Assembly (NCBI GenBank): GCA_001936135.1
Contig: CP012816.1
Span: 561,501 to 625,500, forward strand
Reading direction: 5' to 3'
Source: Saccharomycopsis fibuligera x Saccharomycopsis cf. fibuligera
Taxonomy: Eukaryota > Ascomycota > Saccharomycetes > Ascoideales > Saccharomycopsidaceae
Length of the DNA stretch: 64,000 bases
Below the pieces are notes generated by a model. That model worked only from the letters and a program-made list of their open reading frames with translations, did not search any database and had not been told where the DNA came from. Of this stretch, positions 1 through 9,407 are shown one piece after another. A program made the translations under genes and the position numbers. How positions within the stretch are numbered: the stretch's first letter is position 1; each line of letters starts with the position of its first letter.

Positions 1-1372
1 GGCGTGGACTACGACAGCGACGTGTTTGATAGCGATTGATTTACCGATGAGTTTGTCGCAGTTTGCATTTTTTGTTTTTGTTTTTCTTTCTCTTTTTCTT
101 TTTCTTTTTTTTTTTTTTTTCCGTCCACGTTCCTGGTTCTTGCTTAGCATCTGTCGTTGTTTTAGTTTCTTTCTTTCTTTCTTTCTTTCTTTTTGTCTCT
201 CCCTCATTACTGGTCCTGATGGTTGCTTGGTCTTCGTGATTCTACGTGATCTTCATGACTCAGCATGCATATCTGTGTTTCTTGCTTTCGTTGCTTTGTT
301 TGTGCCGCCTGTCAATACTCGCCACCTACAGCGTCGCGCGGGTCCTCAGAAATCATGCGTTGCTTCCACGGGAACCCAGTTCCCATGTCGCTGTGGGCGC
401 AACAATCTAGCAATGGTTGCTCCGGCGTCCAATACCCGTGCCCTTTGTTGAAACGAAAAAGTATATAGCGTCCCCGAATAAAGAAGATTAAACGTTCGCA
501 GGGAGCGGTGCGAGCCGCCTTGAAGAGCGGTGCGAGCCGCCGTAGCCGCCGTAGCCGCCGCAGCCGCCGCAGCCGGCATTTCCTCCGCACAGCAGCCTGC
601 TCCTGTTCTCAGCTTGGAGACCGTCGCGCTTTTGCTGGTAGATCCAGCTGGGCCCAGCTGCACTGGCGAAGCCGGCGAAGCCATCTCGACTTTGCGCGGT
701 TTCGAGTGGCGGCTCGCCGCAGCGTTGTGGGCCTGCTGCCTGCTGCATGGTGGGTGTGTGCGCACACAGCGGCTGCCCGGCGACGCGGCCGAGCGCCGGC
801 GGTGCAGGAGCAAACATACGTCAAACTTTGGCGTGGGCAGGGAGCGTGCGGGCGCGCGCTTGCAGAGGAGGCCCACAGGCCAACATGGTCTTCTCGGTGG
901 GCGCCAAAAGAGCGCGCTGCTCCAGCGCCGCCGGGGAGCCGCAAAGAAGGAAGCGAGGGAGGCGAGCGAGGCGAGCGAGGCGAGGGAAGCGAGGGAAGCG
1001 AGGGAAGCGAAGGACCAGAAGAGGGGCGGGCAGCAGCAGCAGCGTCCGCGATGGTGCACAGTCGTGCCCCTCTTCTGGTTGCTGTGCAATGGCGGGCGGG
1101 TGTAGTGTTGCAAGCCTCGGTACTATGGGGCAGCGGAGCGCTCCTGCTTGACCCGCACTCCCCTCAGGGAGCGAAGGGGACCGAAGGGGACCGAAGGGAG
1201 CGACGAGGTATATATAGGGGACCATTCCTGGGCAGAGCGCTGTGGATGGACAAAACACAATTGCCACTCGAGTGTCTCTTCAAATCGCATCGCAGTCGAG
1301 TTCCATACTCCACACTGTATCTACCGACACACACACGCACACCAGCACAAGCACACACCCGCAGCACACACG
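1..1372. other. FDH1 upstream region, repetitive and GC-rich
   Basis: I see no convincing gene here. The first 250 bases are pyrimidine-rich, with a poly-T run near 107-120 and a (TTTC)n microsatellite near 166-193. From about 480 to 1200 the sequence turns GC-rich and is built of short imperfect tandem units (GCCGCCGTA-like at about 530-575, GCGAGG/GGAAGCGA-like at about 958-1010, GAAGGGGACC-like at 1172-1195). Several reading frames stay open only because of this composition, and their translations are arginine, alanine or serine runs without family resemblance. The part nearest FDH1 is its promoter. Confidence 0.7.
1014..1220 (+). promoter_or_regulatory. FDH1 promoter: STRE-like cluster, inverted repeat and TATA box
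   Basis: A perfect 14-bp inverted repeat (ACCAGAAGAGGGGC at 1014-1027, its complement at 1066-1079) is separated by 38 bp. AGGGG or CCCCT, the core of the Msn2/Msn4 stress element, occurs at 1022, 1067, 1160, 1175, 1185 and 1216. A TATATATA box lies at 1209-1216, about 160 bp before the ATG. CCCC-containing sites are also bound by Adr1/Mxr1-type zinc-finger activators of alcohol and methanol metabolism in other yeasts, so stress or carbon-source control is a reasonable inference. No binding has been shown. Confidence 0.5.
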
Positions 1373-2506
1373 ATGAGCGCTAGAACCGGCCAGAAAATCC
1401 TTCTCGTGCTCTACAAGGGCGGCAAGTACGCCAAAGAAGAGCCCCGCTTGCTCGGGACCGTGGAAAACAAGCTCGGCCTTGAAAAATGGATCACCTCGCA
1501 GGGCCACACCTTGGTGACCACGGCCGACAAAGACGGCCCAAACTCGGAGTTGGAAAAGCACATTGTGGACTCGGACATTGTGATCACCACCCCGTTCCAC
1601 CCGGGCTATTTGACCAGACTGCGCATTGAGAAGGCCAGGAACTTGAAGCTCTGCGTGACGGCAGGCGTCGGGTCCGACCACATCGACTTGGACGCCGCCA
1701 ACGAAAAGAAAATAAGCGTCTTGGAAGTGACGGGCTCGAACGTTGTTTCTGTCGCCGAGCACGTTGTGATGACGATCCTCAACTTGGTCAGGAACTTTGT
1801 CCCTGCTCACGAGCAGATCGTCCGCGGCGACTGGAACGTCGCCGCCGTGGCCAGAGACTCGTACGACTTGGAGAACAAGACGGTCGCCACCATTGGCGCT
1901 GGCCGCATTGGCTACCGTGTGCTCGAGCGGTTGGTGCCGTTCAGCCCAAAGGAGTTGCTCTACTACGACTACCAGGCGCTACCGAAGGACAAGGAAGAGA
2001 AGGTCCGCGCAAAGAGGGTGGACGACTTGAAGGAGATCGTTTCCAGAGCGGACGTGATCACCATCAACTGCCCGTTGCACGAGGGCACGCGCGGCCTCTT
2101 CGACAGGGACCTTTTCAAGCATGTCAAGAAGGGCGCCTGGATCGTCAACACCGCACGAGGCGCCATTGTCGACAACGACGCTCTCCGGGAGGCCCTAGCA
2201 AGCGGCCATATTCGCGGCTATGGCGGCGACGTCTGGAACCCGCAGCCAGCGCCACAGGACCACCCGTGGAGAACAGCCTTCAACCCGCACGGCGGCGGCA
2301 ATGCTATGACCCCACACATCTCCGGCACTTCTATCGATGCCCAGGTCAGATACGCCCTCGGCGTCAAGAGCATCTTGCAAAGTTTCTTGAGCGGCAAGTT
2401 GGACTACAGACCCCAGGACATCATTGTCCATGGCGGCAAGTACGGCACCAAGGCCTACGGCGAGAAAAATGTTGCTCCGGACGCCGGCGACACTACTACC
2501 GATTGA
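1373..2506 (+). CDS. FDH1: NAD-dependent formate dehydrogenase
   Basis: This 377-residue enzyme oxidises formate to CO2 with NAD+, in the cytosol, and serves formate detoxification or C1 metabolism. It belongs to the D-2-hydroxyacid dehydrogenase superfamily. The Rossmann motif GxGxxG is at residues 175-180. Asp199 in the YYDYQ motif is the NAD-selecting acid, Arg262 (NTARGAIV) the catalytic arginine and His315 (PHISGTS) the catalytic histidine. The GYGGDVW segment and the HPWR motif are FDH-specific. Length fits yeast FDHs (about 364-378). I chose the ATG at 1373 because [17 protein letters not shown] matches the family N-terminus; the frame stays open upstream only through low-complexity DNA. 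Codon use is GC-rich (GGC, GCC, CTC, CGC), unlike nearly all other genes here. It converges on SSL1. Confidence 0.96.
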   Translation: MSARTGQKILLVLYKGGKYAKEEPRLLGTVENKLGLEKWITSQGHTLVTTADKDGPNSELEKHIVDSDIVITTPFHPGYLTRLRIEKARNLKLCVTAGVGSDHIDLDAANEKKISVLEVTGSNVVSVAEHVVMTILNLVRNFVPAHEQIVRGDWNVAAVARDSYDLENKTVATIGAGRIGYRVLERLVPFSPKELLYYDYQALPKDKEEKVRAKRVDDLKEIVSRADVITINCPLHEGTRGLFDRDLFKHVKKGAWIVNTARGAIVDNDALREALASGHIRGYGGDVWNPQPAPQDHPWRTAFNPHGGGNAMTPHISGTSIDAQVRYALGVKSILQSFLSGKLDYRPQDIIVHGGKYGTKAYGEKNVAPDAGDTTTD

Positions 2507-2731
2507 GCAACCTGTTGCTGCTACACACTACTACCGTTCGAATAAATGGCGCCGTTCGCAGCGTTTTGACGTCTCTGTAGTTTGGGCAGCGCCTCTAGCT
2601 CGCAGCCTTACGTTAGCCGTGCTGAAACAGCTCTGCTACACTGTAGAATTAAAAGCGAAACGAACGAACGTCTTCCATAGACAGCACCACCGCCCCCGCC
2701 CCGGCACATACACACTGAATTCGTCGCATCA

Positions 2732-4366
2732 TCACCCTTGCGCCTCGCATCCAGGGCAATTATGCAATGTTTCGTGAATGAATACGTTGCAGTCTATACA
2801 AAAATCATTCCCGCAGTCCTCGCACTCGTACCGCGAGCTGCTCTTCACTATCCGCCAGTCGTACTCTTCGTTGTTCGCAATAGGAAACTCAAGCTGGCAC
2901 GAGTAGCAGCGTTCTGATTTGTACTGCTTGGCATTTGTGTTGCTGCTGCTGCTGTTGCTGCTGCCGCCGCCGCTGCCGCTGCCGCTGTGTTGACCATCGC
3001 TGTCGGCATGCTCGGCACCAAATTTGATCAACGGCACTTCTTTGTAATTCTTCAACGGAAACAAATGGTGGTATGACCTTGCCAAGTGGGTGGACGAGAT
3101 CAACATCAAGTTGCACGTAGGACAAATCGCCGGCAACGAGCAGATTTTTGCTTTGCAGAACGGACAGATGTAGCCACCGTAGTTGAGGTTCGAATGGCAG
3201 GAGCAAAACGATGGTTCCTCCTCGGTTATCCGCGTAGGGAATCCCATCTTGATCAAGTTGAATATTTTTTGCTGCTGCGGCTGCTGTGCCTGGTTTTGTG
3301 CATCTAGTTTCCTGTTCTGTTTGAGTATCGGCATGGGCGTAATGCAGTCAGTCAACAACTCTTTGAAATGCTGCTCATTCAACACAATGCCGTAATTCAG
3401 CCCGTCGCCAAAATTTGTTCTGTTGACAATTTTGGAGCATATGGAGACCTGCGCGTTCAACCCGATGATGCGAACCCTGATTTTTTCTTCCACCAAATGG
3501 TTGATAGTCTTGAAAATGTCTCCTGGGTCGCTGGTAAACAACGTACCAAACAAGATTAGCACTTCCTTAGTGGAGTGGGGTGATGTGTGCAATAGCAAAC
3601 CTCTGGACATTTCCAAAGCATTCTGCAACGAAGGATCTCCCTTTGGCTCATTTTTCTTGAACATTTTCAAGTTATTGATGTGATCCACGGGGTTGCCGCT
3701 AACTTCGCTAACCACCGTAGCAATACCATTGCGCATCGCCACTATTCCGAGCTGCGATATCGGATTCTGGTCAAAGAACTCGCCAATGAACTCTAGAGCA
3801 TAGGTTATGGTGAGACTGTATCGCGTCGGCCTCAAGTCCTTTTCGGCCATTGCTTGCGAGCAGTCGATTACCAAAATCAATGTTCTGATAATGCCTCGCT
3901 GGAACGGCGTCACATTTTTATAAATTTTTTTCATCTTGTTAGCCTCCACTAGCCCACTTACCAATCCAACAAGCGAGCCGTCTTTATCTTCTTTGACGAT
4001 ATCCCAAGAACGCTTGATCTCATCTTCCCAAGCATACCCACCGTTAGCACCTTTTAGCTGATCGTTAATTTCAACTTTCTGTCTTTTAGGCTTCTTGCTA
4101 CCACCAGCGCCGCTAGCAGCACTCGCGCTTTTCGCACGTTTAGCTGCTGCTGCAGAGGCCCTGCCATAGCTTTCGCCATCGTCTTCGTCTTCGTCTTCGT
4201 CCTCCTCTCTGTTGTTCCCTTCGTCATCAGAATCATCGTGCAACATGGCGACGTCGTTGTTAATTTTAGCGTTGGGACCTTGGGTTCTCGTACGCCGTGC
4301 AACCCCATCAGTTGGTTTAACAGATTGCTCCCTGTCTGAATATACGTCTTCATCGTCCGAGTCCAT
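2732..4366 (-). CDS. SSL1: TFIIH core subunit Ssl1 (p44 family)
   Basis: Ssl1 is the p44 subunit of the TFIIH core, which stimulates the Rad3/XPD helicase in transcription initiation and nucleotide excision repair in the nucleus. The 544 residues start with an acidic and lysine/alanine-rich tail (1-100), longer than in S. cerevisiae. A von Willebrand A domain follows (about 160-340), opening with RTLILVIDCSQAM. Then come a C4-type zinc region (about 385-425, CPFC and CPTC pairs) and a C-terminal RING-like zinc module ending CPGCEAQG. A serine/glycine/asparagine linker separates the two zinc regions. The start is an ATG at 4364-4366, and the gene shares a 301-bp promoter region with the divergent KIN17 gene. 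Confidence 0.95.
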   Translation of the reverse strand: MDSDDEDVYSDREQSVKPTDGVARRTRTQGPNAKINNDVAMLHDDSDDEGNNREEDEDEDEDDGESYGRASAAAAKRAKSASAASGAGGSKKPKRQKVEINDQLKGANGGYAWEDEIKRSWDIVKEDKDGSLVGLVSGLVEANKMKKIYKNVTPFQRGIIRTLILVIDCSQAMAEKDLRPTRYSLTITYALEFIGEFFDQNPISQLGIVAMRNGIATVVSEVSGNPVDHINNLKMFKKNEPKGDPSLQNALEMSRGLLLHTSPHSTKEVLILFGTLFTSDPGDIFKTINHLVEEKIRVRIIGLNAQVSICSKIVNRTNFGDGLNYGIVLNEQHFKELLTDCITPMPILKQNRKLDAQNQAQQPQQQKIFNLIKMGFPTRITEEEPSFCSCHSNLNYGGYICPFCKAKICSLPAICPTCNLMLISSTHLARSYHHLFPLKNYKEVPLIKFGAEHADSDGQHSGSGSGGGSSNSSSSNTNAKQYKSERCYSCQLEFPIANNEEYDWRIVKSSSRYECEDCGNDFCIDCNVFIHETLHNCPGCEAQG

Positions 4367-4667
4367 TGCGAGGCGATTTTTCTTTTCTAGCAGACCGGTC
4401 CAAAGTAGCTCTCTTTCATGTTCTCTTGTGCTGCGCTCTACCTTCTGCTTAGCTCACCTTTTTGCTATTTTTCTGTACTGTCGTTTTTCGGGTGATTTCG
4501 TCACGGTTGCGAGCTCTGTCCCCAGATGAGATGGCGATTTTTTTATTTTTTAAAAAAAAAAATCGAACATGAAATATTGTAACAAGGGAAGCGGTGACAA
4601 GAAACTTACCCACCGGTTGTCAGTCACATACGCGCAACTCGTTACTAGAATACCCAGTCAGTTCATT
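4367..4667. promoter_or_regulatory. Divergent promoter region SSL1/KIN17
   Basis: A 301-bp spacer between two divergently transcribed genes. It contains an adjoining T-run and A-run at about 4539-4561, a common nucleosome-excluding feature of yeast promoters. An ATG at 4569 is in frame with the KIN17 gene. I see no clear TATA box. Confidence 0.5.
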
Positions 4668-5537
4668 ATGGGGAAAGCAGAATTTGGCACGCCAAAGTAC
4701 ATTGCCAATAAAATGAAGGCCAAGGGCCTTCAGAAATTGAAATTTTACTGCCAAGTGTGCAGTAAGCAGTGCCGCGATGCCAACGGGTTCAAAGCTCATA
4801 TTCTTTCGCCATCGCACAACCGCAACATCCAGGAACTTGGAACCTCACAGCGCGAAGTTCAGCTGAAGATCGATGACTTTTCACGCAGTTTTGAACATGA
4901 TTTTTTGCGGTTGCTCAGAATTGCTCACGGTACCAAGAAAGTTAACGCCAACAAGTTCTACCAGGAGTACATTGGCAACGACAGAGACCATATTCATTTG
5001 AATGCTACACGGTACAAGAGCTTAGCATCATTTGTGTTCCATTTAGCAGATGAAGGCAAGATTGAGCTTGTCAAGGACAAGGTCACTGAAAGCGACGAAG
5101 CTGAACAGGAAAGATTGGCCTTGAGCGGCTACGAAGAGAACCAGGACAACGAGTATAATATGCAAAATTTTATGATCAAGCTACCAGACGAAAAGACAGC
5201 CGAGAGCGGCAAGCAGTCAGTGATCAAGAATGGCAAAGAGGAGAAAAGCGACGAGCAAATCAAGATGGAAATGATTGAGAAAAAGATGAAGCAGGACAGA
5301 GAAGCGCTAGAGAAAAAGGCGCGAGGCGACCCGCAAGCGAAAGAATCCACATCCACATCTACGTCCGCATCAGCATCAAAGACATTACCCCAAACCTCAA
5401 CTACGCCACCAGTGCAACCAGCAGGACCAATACGCTTTTCCCTTAAGAAGAACAATTCTCATCTCGCGAAACAAAGCATCAAGCAGCGAAGAGTTGCCCT
5501 CGGATTTAAAGTGGAAAAACTGAAGAAGCGCACGTGA
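4668..5537 (+). CDS. RTS2: Kin17/Rts2-family zinc-finger nucleic-acid-binding protein
   Basis: This 289-residue protein belongs to the Kin17 family, nuclear proteins that bind RNA and curved DNA and are linked to splicing and DNA replication or repair. The N-terminus MGKAEFGTPKYIANKMKAKG is the near-invariant Kin17 start. A C2H2 zinc finger follows (Cys28, Cys31, His44, His50), then a winged-helix-like region (about residues 50-160), a glutamate/lysine-rich coiled segment, and a basic C-terminus. It is shorter than human KIN17 and seems to lack the C-terminal KOW part. The frame stays open to an ATG at 4569, which would add 33 residues. I prefer 4668 because family homology begins exactly there. 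The stop codon overlaps a CACGTG site. Confidence 0.92.
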   Translation: MGKAEFGTPKYIANKMKAKGLQKLKFYCQVCSKQCRDANGFKAHILSPSHNRNIQELGTSQREVQLKIDDFSRSFEHDFLRLLRIAHGTKKVNANKFYQEYIGNDRDHIHLNATRYKSLASFVFHLADEGKIELVKDKVTESDEAEQERLALSGYEENQDNEYNMQNFMIKLPDEKTAESGKQSVIKNGKEEKSDEQIKMEMIEKKMKQDREALEKKARGDPQAKESTSTSTSASASKTLPQTSTTPPVQPAGPIRFSLKKNNSHLAKQSIKQRRVALGFKVEKLKKRT

Positions 5538-5607
5538 AACTGCACGTGATCTGGTTTTTGGGGTCTGGCATCGCATGATATGATATGGACCGGATGATAC
5601 GCACGTG
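5531..5607. promoter_or_regulatory. Three CACGTG boxes between KIN17 and the DMT transporter
   Basis: CACGTG occurs at 5531-5536 (overlapping the KIN17 stop), 5543-5548 and 5602-5607. This is the recognition site of bHLH factors such as Cbf1 and Pho4. The sites lie 340-420 bp upstream of the transporter ATG at 5950. A (TCAAAC)4 tandem repeat is at 5759-5782. Use as a promoter element is an inference. Confidence 0.4.
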
Positions 5608-5949
5608 CCCTAGCACCATCGCGAGGATTTCTTTAAACAGAAAAAAATTTGAGGCCTCAATTGAACGAGGCAAGAGCTCAAAGCCGCTGATAGACATTAC
5701 GTCGCCGGTCAAGCACAGCACTCAAAGTAAAATAGTGGCGTCTCCTCGCTGACAGCCGTCAAACTCAAACTCAAACTCAAACTGTGTTTCTGCTGAAATT
5801 CCCCTTTGCTGGTACTTGTTTAACCTCAAAAGCACAGTGCTGGCCTCATCACATCTTTAGTACCACAGCAATCTCTTGTTATTACTAGTCGGCAGATAAG
5901 CAATCCAAAGGAGAAAGCTCAAGCGAACAGTACAACCGCACACAAAACA

Positions 5950-7218
5950 ATGACTGTGAGCACAGTGCTAAAAAGATTAGTCAAGTCTGCTTGGCTTCTA
6001 GGGCTTTTGTCTCTTGCCTCCGTCGTGGTGCTATGGGTGCTCTCTTCATTTCTTATCAATGAGATCTTCGAAAACGATTTGTACAGTAAACCTTTCCTCA
6101 TAACGTACTTCAATACGTCCATATTCATATTCTATTTGGTGCCGTTGGCATTAAAGGTGGCCAAGCAGAAGTACTATCATCAGCGTGTCAATTTAACGGA
6201 GATAATTCGCACCGAAATTAACAATAATACCGCTAGCAGCCGTCATGAAAGCAGGAAGGAGCCACATTCGAGCGAAGATGTTGACCTCGAAAGCCAAACA
6301 GAACATACTGGGCTAACTAATAACAACGACAGCGATTATAGCTCAACTGAGCTCGATGGCGAAGCAAATCATCATCATACTGGGTCTAGCAGTCATCAGG
6401 AGGTGTTGCCAAAACTTCGCCAGCAAGTCGATGAAGACGAGAACCTATCTCTTGAAGAAACCATCAAGCTCAGTTTCCAGTTTTGTATTTTGTGGTACTT
6501 GGCTAACTTGGCCACGAATGCCAGTTTGAAATACACCAGTGTTTCTTCTCAGACCATTTTGTCGACTACTTCCTCATTTTTCACCCTATTCTTTGGGTTT
6601 TTGTTTGGCATTGACAGTATCAACCGCCTTAAAGTCATCTCTTTAGTGCTCTCGTTTGTTGGGATCATTATCATTACGAAAATTGATTCAGACTCAGTCC
6701 CGAACAAATTGGGCCTCAAAGACGACCATTACAGCTTTGCGGTGTTTTTTGGAAATTTGCTTGCATTGCTTGGCGCATCCTTCTATGGTGCTTACACTGT
6801 GCTTTTGAAACTCAAAGTGAAAAGCGAAGAACGTCTTAATGCTAAATTGTTTTTTGGATTTGTGGGCATTTTCAACTTGGTTTTACTTTGGCCAACCCTC
6901 TTCATCTGGGATTATTTAGGCATCGAAAAATTTGAGCTTCCTCCATCTGGTTTTGTTTGGAAAATTATCTTGATCAATTGCTTAATTACTTTTATAAGTG
7001 ACTATTGCTGGGCTATAGCGGTACTTTTAACTAGCCCGTTAACTGTGACAGTAGGGTTGTCGTTTACTATTCCGTTAGCCTTGATTGGTGATGCTTTGTT
7101 CAAGGACAAGACTATGGCGTTGGGTTATTTGGTGGGCGCTATTGTTATTGGAATTTCCTTTTTATTAATCAACAAGGATGAAGAGGAGGAGGCACTTGGT
7201 GAAGAGAGATTGGAGTGA
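5950..7218 (+). CDS. DMT-superfamily membrane transporter (YML018C/THI74 type)
   Basis: A 422-residue multi-spanning protein of the drug/metabolite transporter superfamily, close to the yeast YML018C/Thi74 group (SLC35F-like), whose S. cerevisiae members are assigned to the vacuolar membrane. The substrate is unknown. Two hydrophobic helices lie in the first 75 residues (around SAWLLGLLSLASVVVLWVLS and FNTSIFIFYLVPLAL). A polar, histidine- and acid-rich loop (about 78-165, with NHHHTGSSSHQE) follows, and then about eight helices carrying the family signature NLATNASLKYTSVSSQTILS. The C-terminus is acidic (DEEEEALGEERLE). The ATG at 5950 directly precedes the first helix. It is followed by a T-rich 3' region and converges on OST3. 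Confidence 0.85.
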   Translation: MTVSTVLKRLVKSAWLLGLLSLASVVVLWVLSSFLINEIFENDLYSKPFLITYFNTSIFIFYLVPLALKVAKQKYYHQRVNLTEIIRTEINNNTASSRHESRKEPHSSEDVDLESQTEHTGLTNNNDSDYSSTELDGEANHHHTGSSSHQEVLPKLRQQVDEDENLSLEETIKLSFQFCILWYLANLATNASLKYTSVSSQTILSTTSSFFTLFFGFLFGIDSINRLKVISLVLSFVGIIIITKIDSDSVPNKLGLKDDHYSFAVFFGNLLALLGASFYGAYTVLLKLKVKSEERLNAKLFFGFVGIFNLVLLWPTLFIWDYLGIEKFELPPSGFVWKIILINCLITFISDYCWAIAVLLTSPLTVTVGLSFTIPLALIGDALFKDKTMALGYLVGAIVIGISFLLINKDEEEEALGEERLE

Positions 7219-7255
7219 GCATTGCTTTGTCTATTAGTTGTGTGGTTTTCGTTAC

Positions 7256-7290
<35 letters not shown>

Positions 7291-7949
7291 TCCAACGATT
7301 TATTTCCCAGTATGTGCTTTTTTTTTGGATATTTTCAATTGTTGTTTTGGTTTTCATTTTACTTCATTCATGCATCGAATCGCATATTATACTTCTCTTT
7401 TTTGTTGTCTTTCGTTTATGTTGCATTGTTTTTTTGTATCACATTTCTCATTTTTTGGGCACTTTTGGTTTTATTAATTTCTTTTCTATTATCTTTCTGA
7501 TATCCGATTAAATTCGCTTCTAGTAGTAACTCATTATCTCATTTATAGGCTCTAAAGGCCGATCGTTTCAAGTAATATAACGTCTCACATATTACATTGA
7601 CATTGTACGTAGCTTTGAAGTTCAAGGAAAGGAAACAAAAGCGCTTTTGTTTCCTCGTCTCATTAAAGCTTTTGTGAAGAATCGCGAGCATTAACGAATT
7701 TTAGATTCAGGCATATTTGTCCGCACTTGTTAGGTGATACTGAGATATAGAACAGCCAATTGGACGACTGTTGCAATTCAATTTTTCATATCTCTATTGC
7801 TATGATTATGGGATAGCAATCAGAATGTATAATATTTGGTAGACAAATAACGCAACATAACTAGAGCGTGCTACATAGGATAATAGAGAAAAGTGATACG
7901 TTAAAATTTGTGCATTGAAAATCATACAGTAATTCTGTAAGTTTTTTCT
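7219..7949. other. Convergent intergenic region DMT/OST3
   Basis: No gene seen. The first 290 bases are strongly T-rich, with a poly-T run of about 24 at 7267-7290, as expected for 3' untranslated and termination sequence. The rest is AT-rich and unstructured by eye. Confidence 0.6.
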
Positions 7950-9071
7950 TTACAAAACCTTGGACAAAGCAAATGGGTATCCACCATCTTTTCTCAAGTA
8001 GATGGAAGTCAACAAAGAATAGGCATAGTATAATCCACCAGCAGCAACTATAGTCAACACTGCTTGTTGGGTATCACTAAGCTTCACTTTGTTGAACCAC
8101 TTGCGTTTTGGCAAAACATCAATAAGTAGCACCATCCAAAATCCAATGAACAAATAAGACCCAGCCACTAAAAATGTTTCAATTCCAATTTGATACTGAG
8201 CTCCTCCGGCAAAATAAAATGGTCCATTTTCATTTCTAGCAAGCAATGGTACTCCTCTAATAATGGTGAACATGTATCCACTGGTGAACAAAGTAATAAG
8301 AAGCACTGAGATACCTGTCCAGACTCTAGGACGAGCGAGTTTTTGCAAAAGAGTGCTGTCTGGGTCATTGATTTTCTTTTTAATGATAATCACCAATGAA
8401 AATGTAAAGATAGCAATGGCAAAAGTGTTTTCATTAAAGAAGCCATCTGAATCACCAGGAATCACAAATGGTTGTTGTATAGCAGCAGATATATAAGTTG
8501 CAAATTCAACCGGAGTAGAGCCTTCGCTAATTCTATATTCAAAATGTTCTGAAGTTTCCAATTTGTAATGTTTTGGGTCTTCCAATTCTTTATCGTCTTT
8601 GATGTCGTCTCTCTCCAACAAGCGGTTGAACGTAAAGTCGTATTTTGGCAAAATCCATACATGGGGCACGTTGTTCATTCCAAGTCTCTTAAAAAGAGCT
8701 TGGTTTTGGGAAAAGTCGGCATTGACAAAGAAAAGGTCATTATTGTTTGGGTACAACTTGATGTATTGGCGCGCTGTTTTCTCAAACACTGGCTTGAAAT
8801 CTTGACAAGCACTGCAGCCAATGGCTGGACTGTTGGCTGTCAAAAGAAGCACTACTGGAACTTGACGGACTTCTGTATCAAGCAACAAATTACTGGTTTT
8901 ATCATTGAGCTGGATAAGGCCAGTGGTGGGATCTCTGAGCTTGAGAAGTCTAGACTTGGTGAGCTTTTTGAAGTTAGATGGGATTGGTAATTCTGTCTCT
9001 GAATTTGCATTGGCGAACGCCAAGCTGAGGCTGAAAAGCGCAAAGAAAAAACAGAGAAACTTGACCTTCAT
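7950..9071 (-). CDS. OST3: Oligosaccharyltransferase subunit Ost3/Ost6
   Basis: This is the thioredoxin-fold subunit of the ER oligosaccharyltransferase complex that N-glycosylates nascent proteins. It forms transient disulfides with substrates to help glycosylate sites near cysteines. The 373 residues contain a signal peptide (about 1-22), a lumenal thioredoxin-like domain with the redox motif Cys86-Ser-Ala-Cys89, and four C-terminal transmembrane helices (beginning near AIAIFTFSLVIII, VWTGISVLLITLF, ETFLVAGSYLFIGF and AVLTIVAAGGLYYAY). Length agrees with Ost3 (350 in S. cerevisiae). I cannot separate Ost3 from Ost6 with certainty; Ost3 is more likely. The promoter is shared with the divergent SRP21, another factor of the secretory entry route. 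Confidence 0.93.
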   Translation of the reverse strand: MKVKFLCFFFALFSLSLAFANANSETELPIPSNFKKLTKSRLLKLRDPTTGLIQLNDKTSNLLLDTEVRQVPVVLLLTANSPAIGCSACQDFKPVFEKTARQYIKLYPNNNDLFFVNADFSQNQALFKRLGMNNVPHVWILPKYDFTFNRLLERDDIKDDKELEDPKHYKLETSEHFEYRISEGSTPVEFATYISAAIQQPFVIPGDSDGFFNENTFAIAIFTFSLVIIIKKKINDPDSTLLQKLARPRVWTGISVLLITLFTSGYMFTIIRGVPLLARNENGPFYFAGGAQYQIGIETFLVAGSYLFIGFWMVLLIDVLPKRKWFNKVKLSDTQQAVLTIVAAGGLYYAYSLLTSIYLRKDGGYPFALSKVL

Positions 9072-9407
9072 GAATAATTCAAATGATTAAAAAAAAAAAA
9101 AAAGAAGGAGTGCAATTCTTGCCCTGCATTCGCCTTCGCTTCTCCTTCTCAAACATCCTTATCGTGGCTACTATTATTATTATTGTGGTTTTGATATTCT
9201 CAATTTGACAACAAAGTATTAACGGGGCACACAACCAGGAACACATTAGCGCCGGGCAACTTTAAAAATTCGGAAACTGGAGGACGCTGAAAATCATTTA
9301 GGAATAGAGAAACAAGAGAGAGTACCATGGGATAGACAGATAGTATAGACAGACAGATATCATATCAAACGAGAGAGGCTGGATAGCATACTTTTATCAA
9401 GCACATA
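9072..9407. promoter_or_regulatory. Divergent promoter region OST3/SRP21
   Basis: A 336-bp spacer with an A-rich run (about 9089-9104), a short (TTA)n stretch near 9172-9182 and a TAGACAGA-type short repeat near 9333-9360. I see no other gene. Confidence 0.45.

Noticed and set aside
1148-1372. N-terminal extension of FDH1
   Set aside because: The added residues come from promoter repeats and the TATA region, and family homology starts at 1373.
346-1383. Overlapping frames of 100-290 codons on both strands upstream of FDH1
   Set aside because: They read through GC-rich tandem repeats, give Arg/Ala/Ser/Leu repeats only, and several are open in the same DNA. This is composition, not coding.
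5531-5950. Point centromere suggested by CACGTG
   Set aside because: There is no AT-only CDEII block followed by a CCGAA-type CDEIII, and CTG-type yeasts are not expected to have point centromeres.
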